A stretch of 64,000 nucleotides of DNA, from the NCBI GenBank assembly GCA_014841835.1, contig JACYUQ010000004.1, positions 310,001-374,000 on the forward strand, given 5' to 3'. The translations under genes were made by a program, and so were the position numbers. Origin of the DNA: Oxalobacteraceae sp. CFBP 13730. GTDB lineage: Bacteria; Pseudomonadota; Gammaproteobacteria; Burkholderiales; Burkholderiaceae_D. The notes below the pieces were generated by a model. That model did no database searches and had not been told where the DNA came from. It was given only the letters and a program-made list of their open reading frames with translations. Shown here piece after piece: positions 57,693 through 64,000 of the stretch; the first letter of the stretch is position 1; the number at the start of each line of letters is the position of its first letter.

Positions 57693-58643
57693 GTGACAAG
57701 CTCCTTACCGCGCGTGATTGCGCACTGCGACTGGAGCATCCACCCCGGCAAGCGCTGGATGGCGGTGGCGCTGCAAGATGGCACTGGCGCTGGCGCCGGC
57801 TGGCAGATCGGCTTGCCTGAGCCGGTTGGCGCGACCGCCACATTCCTCGAACGGCTGGCAGCGCGTTCGACGGCGCCAGGCCCGGTGCTGGTGGGTGTCG
57901 ATTTTCCGATCGGTGTGCCGGCGGCGTATGGCGCGGCGACCGGGCTGGCGAATTTTGCCGAGCTGCTGGCCACTGTCGGCAGCGGCGCCTGGGCGCGCTG
58001 GTTCGAGGTCTGCGATGACCGCGCCGACATCGGCATCCACCGCCCGTTCTATCCGATCCGGCCCGGTGGCCGGCGGCGCGAGCATCTGCTGACGGGCCTG
58101 GGTCACGCCGAGGCCGCTGACCTGCTGCGCGCCTGCGAGCGCAAGACCGACCAGCGTCCTGCCGCGTGCAGCCTGTTCTGGACACTGGGCGGCAACCAGG
58201 TCGGCAAGGCAGCGCTGGCCGGCTGGCGCGAGGTGCTGCAGCCGCAGGGCGCGCGCATCGCGCTGTGGCCGTTCGACGGGGCGCTGCACGACCTGCTCGG
58301 TGGCGAGCGCTCGATCGTGGCCGAGACCTACCCGGGCGACACCTATCACCGGCTCGGCATCGGTCGCCGGCCCGTGTGGAGCAAGCGCAGCCAGGCCGGG
58401 CGCGCATCCGTCGCGCCGACGTTGCTCGACTGGCTGGCGCAGCGAGGGCATGCACAGGCGCCGGGCCTCGCGGATGCGATCCGTGCCGGCTTCGGTACCC
58501 ATGCCAGCGGTGAAGACCAGTTCGATGCGCTGATCGGCCTGTGCGGCATGCTCGACGTGGTCGACGGCCACCGCGCCGAAGGCCCGCCGCTTGACGCGCA
58601 GATGCGGCGCTGGGAAGGCTGGGTGCTTGGCCAGGCGGCGTGA
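57693..58643 (+). CDS. DUF429 domain protein
   Basis: A 316-aa protein of the RNase H-like-fold DUF429 group. It begins SSLPRVIAHCDWSIHPGKRW (an acidic first strand), continues VLVGVDFPIGVPAAYG with a second conserved Asp, and has SIVAETYPGDTYHRLG and GEDQFDALIGLCGML near the end. The acidic residues could form a nuclease-like metal site; no activity is known to me. The start is GTG at 57693 with GGGGA upstream, since the earlier GTG lies inside the phaAB terminator. Confidence 0.8.
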   Translation: MTSSLPRVIAHCDWSIHPGKRWMAVALQDGTGAGAGWQIGLPEPVGATATFLERLAARSTAPGPVLVGVDFPIGVPAAYGAATGLANFAELLATVGSGAWARWFEVCDDRADIGIHRPFYPIRPGGRRREHLLTGLGHAEAADLLRACERKTDQRPAACSLFWTLGGNQVGKAALAGWREVLQPQGARIALWPFDGALHDLLGGERSIVAETYPGDTYHRLGIGRRPVWSKRSQAGRASVAPTLLDWLAQRGHAQAPGLADAIRAGFGTHASGEDQFDALIGLCGMLDVVDGHRAEGPPLDAQMRRWEGWVLGQAA

Positions 58644-58718
58644 CCGCGCCGTCTGCTTCTGCATCGCATGCCCGTACGTTACAATCGATTTTCCCATTCA
58701 CTGACCGTCAAAGCCCCC

Positions 58719-59675
58719 ATGCCAGCCACGCCGCCGTCGCTGTTCCCGCCGCTCCAGCCGCTTCGTAGCGGGATGCTGGCGGTCGACGAACTGCACACGA
58801 TTTACTGGGAAGAAGTCGGTAACCCGGATGGCATTCCCGTGCTGTTCCTGCACGGCGGCCCGGGCGCCGGGCTGTCGCCGCAGCACCGCCGCTTTTTCGA
58901 TCCCGCGGCCTACCGCGTGATCCTGTTCGACCAGCGCGGCGCCGGCAAATCCACGCCGCTGGGCGAGTGGCGCAACAACACGACGCAACTCCTGATCGAC
59001 GACATCGAGCGCCTGCGCGCGCTGTTCGGCATCAAGCAATGGCTCGTGTTCGGCGGTTCGTGGGGCTCGACGCTGGCGCTGGCCTACGGGCAGGCGCATC
59101 CCGAGCGCTGCCTGGGCTTCGTGCTGCGCGGGATCTTCCTGTGCACGCGCGCCGAAGTCGACTGGTTCATCAACGACATGCGCTGGTTCTATCCCGAGCT
59201 GTACGACGAATTCGTCGCGCCGATCCCTTTGGCAGAACGCGATGATTTGCTGGGCGCCTACGCGCGCCGCCTGCTGTGCCATGATCCCGATGTGTTCTGG
59301 CCGGCCGCGCGCGCCTGGAGCCGCTTCGAAGGCCGCCGCGTCTTTCTGCTGCCGCAGCCCGAGGAAGCCGCCAGCGACACGCTCGACCTGGGCGTGGGCC
59401 GCCTCGAGGCGCACTACATGGTCAACGGCGCGTTCCTGGACGAAGACCAGCTGGTGCGCGATGTCGGGCGCATCGCGCATCTGCCGGCCGTGATCGTGCA
59501 GGGCCGCTACGACGTGATCTGCCCGCCGCTGTCGGCCTGGCGCCTGCACCAGGCCTGGCCGGGTTCGACCTTGCAGATGATTCCCGACGCCGGCCACGGC
59601 GCGCTCGAAACGGGCATCGCGCGCGCACTGGTCACGGCCACCGAACAGTTCAAGCACCACCGGCGCTTCGAATGA
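58719..59675 (+). CDS. pip: Proline iminopeptidase
   Basis: A serine peptidase of family S33 that releases N-terminal proline. The start at 58719 gives 318 aa, the family length. LFLHGGPGAGLSPQHRRFFD is the oxyanion motif, FGGSWGSTLALAYGQAHP the nucleophile elbow (Ser in GGSWGS), GRYDVICPP carries the catalytic Asp and DAGHGALE the His. FDQRGAGKSTP is another signature. It is cytoplasmic, with no signal peptide. Confidence 0.94.
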   Translation: MPATPPSLFPPLQPLRSGMLAVDELHTIYWEEVGNPDGIPVLFLHGGPGAGLSPQHRRFFDPAAYRVILFDQRGAGKSTPLGEWRNNTTQLLIDDIERLRALFGIKQWLVFGGSWGSTLALAYGQAHPERCLGFVLRGIFLCTRAEVDWFINDMRWFYPELYDEFVAPIPLAERDDLLGAYARRLLCHDPDVFWPAARAWSRFEGRRVFLLPQPEEAASDTLDLGVGRLEAHYMVNGAFLDEDQLVRDVGRIAHLPAVIVQGRYDVICPPLSAWRLHQAWPGSTLQMIPDAGHGALETGIARALVTATEQFKHHRRFE

Positions 59676-59728
59676 GCGGCGGCTGTTAAACTACGCCAGA
59701 CACACAACATCAAGACCAGCTTGTTCTC

Positions 59729-60190
59729 ATGAATATCCAGATCAGCGACATCGGCCACGTCATCCAGCTGGCCATCGCACCCGTATTTTTGCTCACCGGC
59801 GTGGCCACCAAACTGACCGTGCTGACCAACCGGCTGGCCCGCATCATCGACCGCACACGCGTGCTCGAGGACCGGCTCAAGGTCAGTCCGAACACCGAGT
59901 TTTCCAGCGAGCTCGAACTGCTGTACCAGCGTTCGCACCTGATCAACTTCGCGATTGCCTCCAGCACTGCCTGCGGCCTGCTGGTGTGCGTCGTCATCGC
60001 GATGCTGTTCGCGGGCGACACCACCGGCATCCCGCTCGACCAGTACATCGCCGCGAGCTTCGTGCTGGCGATGCTGGCCCTGATCAGCAGCTTCGTGTAT
60101 TTTTTGCGCGAGATTTTCATCTCGTCGCGTTTCATGCGCATGCAGCACCAGCAAATCATGATGCAGCAACCGCCGGCACCACTGCCATAA
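59729..60190 (+). CDS. DUF2721 membrane protein
   Basis: A 153-aa inner-membrane protein with three hydrophobic segments (about residues 10-30, 75-98 and 108-128). The family motif is IAPVFLLTGVATKLTVLTNR followed by LARIIDRTRVLEDRL. The function is unknown. It precedes another small gene by 25 bp, so the two may be co-transcribed. Confidence 0.85.
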   Translation: MNIQISDIGHVIQLAIAPVFLLTGVATKLTVLTNRLARIIDRTRVLEDRLKVSPNTEFSSELELLYQRSHLINFAIASSTACGLLVCVVIAMLFAGDTTGIPLDQYIAASFVLAMLALISSFVYFLREIFISSRFMRMQHQQIMMQQPPAPLP

Positions 60191-60215
60191 GGCAGGTGCG
60201 GCCAGAAAGAATCCC

Positions 60216-60671
60216 ATGCACGACTACCAACGCCCCCCGACCCTGCACCGCTACGCACTGCGCACCGAACTTGAAAATTCGCTGCGCCTTGGCCAGTTCC
60301 GCCTCGAGCCCAGCGGCGGCTTTCTGAACCTGTCGTTTTCCACCGCCTGGGACAAGGCGCTGTTCGACATCATCACGCCAAGCGACGCCTGCCTCGTGAT
60401 CCACAATAGCGAAGAATTCGGCGAGCGCCTGCACCGCGCCGTGCAGCGCATGCTGCCCAACTGGGCCGGCATCGATGGCGCCATTGAATACGGCAGCCGT
60501 TCGCCGCTGGGCGCCGCGTTCACCAGGAGCGCGGGCCAGGCACGCGAAAAGGAATGGCAGTTCGCATGGCGCTCGATGTCGCCGGGCGCGAGCCTGAACC
60601 CGATCGTCGTCAAGATCGGCAGCATCGAGAGCTTCGCCGAGCTGCGCGACCGCGACAGCCACCTCGCGTAA
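60216..60671 (+). CDS. Protein of unknown function (151 aa)
   Basis: A soluble protein with no signal and no transmembrane part. Readable features are RYALRTELENSLRLGQFRLE, GFLNLSFSTAWDKALFDII, and a C-terminal VVKIGSIESFAELRDRDSH. I recognise no domain. The position between DUF2721 and fadH on the same strand and a clean frame support it as real. Confidence 0.65.
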   Translation: MHDYQRPPTLHRYALRTELENSLRLGQFRLEPSGGFLNLSFSTAWDKALFDIITPSDACLVIHNSEEFGERLHRAVQRMLPNWAGIDGAIEYGSRSPLGAAFTRSAGQAREKEWQFAWRSMSPGASLNPIVVKIGSIESFAELRDRDSHLA

Positions 60672-60691
60672 CACCCGTCAGCCGTGTTTAG

Positions 60692-63039
<2,348 letters not shown>

Positions 63040-63343
63040 CGACGCCAAGCGCGCGATTCGCGAAGGGTTTGTGCTAGCCGCGCGGCTTTGATTGTTCGTG
63101 GTGGTGGGCGGCTGACTTGGGTTCCCGCCGCCGCGGGAACGACGTGCAACTAGTGGCGGCTAAATCGATACATTTGTCTCTGCGCCAGCCTGAAACAACG
63201 TCGTTCCCGCGAAGGCGGGAACCCAAGTGCTTGCCAGGCACACCACCACGACTGATTACAGCTTGCGCACCACCACGCAGCCGATCGAATAGCCGGCGCC
63301 AAACGAGCAGATCACGCCATTGGTGCCGGCCGCCAGATCGTCC
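63040..63343. repeat. Tandem duplication, right copy (304 bp)
   Basis: Begins with a copy of the fadH 3' end including its TGA (63040-63091), repeats the two REP-like elements (near 63120-63140 and 63204-63223), and ends in the intact 3' end of the FabH-like gene. There is one extra base relative to the left copy in the CAGGCACACC stretch. It holds no other gene. Confidence 0.92.
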
Positions 63344-63999
63344 TGGTACTTGTGGAACGCGATGATCGAGCCAGCCGACGACGTGTTGGCGTAGCTGTCC
63401 AGGATCACCGGCGCTTCGCCTGGTTCGGCGTCGCGGCCCAGCAGCATGCGCACGATCAGCAGGTTCATGTTCAGGTTCGCCTGGTGCAGCCAGTAGCGCG
63501 CGACATCGTCGGTGCCCAGGCCGGCAGCGCTCAGCGTGTCCTTGATCGTCTCGGCCGCCATCGGGCAGACTTCCTTGAACACCTTGCGGCCCTGCTGGCG
63601 GAACAGTTTATCCGGCAGGCCGACGCCGTCTTCGTCGAAGCGGTTCATGAAGCCGAAGTTGTTGCGGATATTATTCGAGAAGCTGGTCTTGAGGCGGCTG
63701 TCGAGGATTTCCCACTGGTGCGCGCCGGTGGCCGTGGCTTGCGCCTCGATGATGATCGCGGTGCAGGCGTCGCCAAAAATAAAATGGCTGTCGCGGTCGC
63801 GGAAGTTCAGGTGGCCGCTGGTGATTTCGGGGTTCAGCACCAGCACTGCGCGGGCGCGCCCGCCGCGCACTGCATCCACGGCGGTGGCGATGCCGAATGT
63901 GGCCGACGAACAGGCCACGTTCATGTCGAAGCCGAAGCCGTCGATGCCGAGCGCTTCCTGCACTTCAACGGCCATTGCCGGGTAGGCGCGCTGCATATT
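63256..63999 (-). CDS. 3-oxoacyl-ACP synthase III (FabH-like), 5' end outside window
   Basis: A condensing enzyme of the thiolase fold. The frame is open to the right edge and the upstream residues read [18 protein letters not shown], so the N-terminal third is missing. The catalytic Cys is in [15 protein letters not shown], the His in [14 protein letters not shown] and the Asn in [14 protein letters not shown], a complete Cys-His-Asn triad. The [10 protein letters not shown] motif differs from housekeeping FabH and recalls FabH-like proteins of Pseudomonas that accept medium-chain acyl-CoA. Lying beside fadH, it may link beta-oxidation products to fatty acid synthesis, but this is inference. 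Confidence 0.88.
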   Translation of the reverse strand, partial: NMQRAYPAMAVEVQEALGIDGFGFDMNVACSSATFGIATAVDAVRGGRARAVLVLNPEITSGHLNFRDRDSHFIFGDACTAIIIEAQATATGAHQWEILDSRLKTSFSNNIRNNFGFMNRFDEDGVGLPDKLFRQQGRKVFKEVCPMAAETIKDTLSAAGLGTDDVARYWLHQANLNMNLLIVRMLLGRDAEPGEAPVILDSYANTSSAGSIIAFHKYQDDLAAGTNGVICSFGAGYSIGCVVVRKL

Positions 64000-64000
64000 G

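Overview
The window is a GC-rich, densely coded chromosomal segment with no phage, insertion sequence or CRISPR array. Gene content and order (mnmG-rsmG-parA-parB-atpIBEFHAGDC, argB-HAD-slmA, hemA-prfA-prmC-dsbB, minCDE, phaA-phaB) point to a betaproteobacterium of the Burkholderiales. Oxalobacteraceae, near Massilia/Telluria/Duganella, is my best guess from general protein character; this is an inference and was not searched.

Layout. 0-5.4 kb: 3' part of putA, alanine dehydrogenase, and a convergent MTA/SAH nucleosidase. 5.5-6.5 kb: a gene-free, AT-richer region full of DnaA boxes, read here as the chromosomal origin oriC. It is built from three A+B units; each A module carries a DnaA-trio-like strand beside a DnaA box. 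6.5-12.8 kb: an alpha/beta hydrolase, a TSUP transporter, three parS sites, mnmG, rsmG, a hidden 9-bp-period array of eleven units, and parA-parB. 13.0-20.2 kb: the complete F1Fo ATP synthase operon with a good sigma70-type promoter, a U-rich atpE leader, three intercistronic hairpins and a strong terminator. 20.3-30.5 kb: small metabolic and envelope genes, an FNR-type box before ompW, the leftward cluster argB / tRNA-Thr(GGT) / HAD nucleotidase / slmA / pabBC, a PHB-depolymerase-like esterase, nitronate monooxygenase and hpt. 30.6-42.3 kb: aminopeptidase P, several small proteins of unknown function, an AlkB-like protein, an outer-membrane barrel protein with alternative leader hairpins, EttA, RarD, Kup and a lipoprotein FKBP. 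42.3-52.4 kb (leftward): ElaA-like acetyltransferase, HDAC-like amidohydrolase, gshA, a DUF885 protein, prmC-dsbB, prfA, hemA and an orphan response regulator with a degenerate receiver. 52.6-64 kb: a hypothetical protein, minCDE (leftward), phaA-phaB, DUF429, proline iminopeptidase, DUF2721, a hypothetical protein, fadH, a 303-bp tandem duplication, and the 3' part of a FabH-like ketoacyl synthase gene running off the right edge.

How it fits together. Replication initiation (oriC), segregation (parABS) and division-site control (slmA, minCDE) lie within 55 kb of each other, as expected near an origin. The most unusual material is non-coding: the three-unit origin, the 9-bp array before parA, and the tandem duplication between fadH and the ketoacyl synthase gene.
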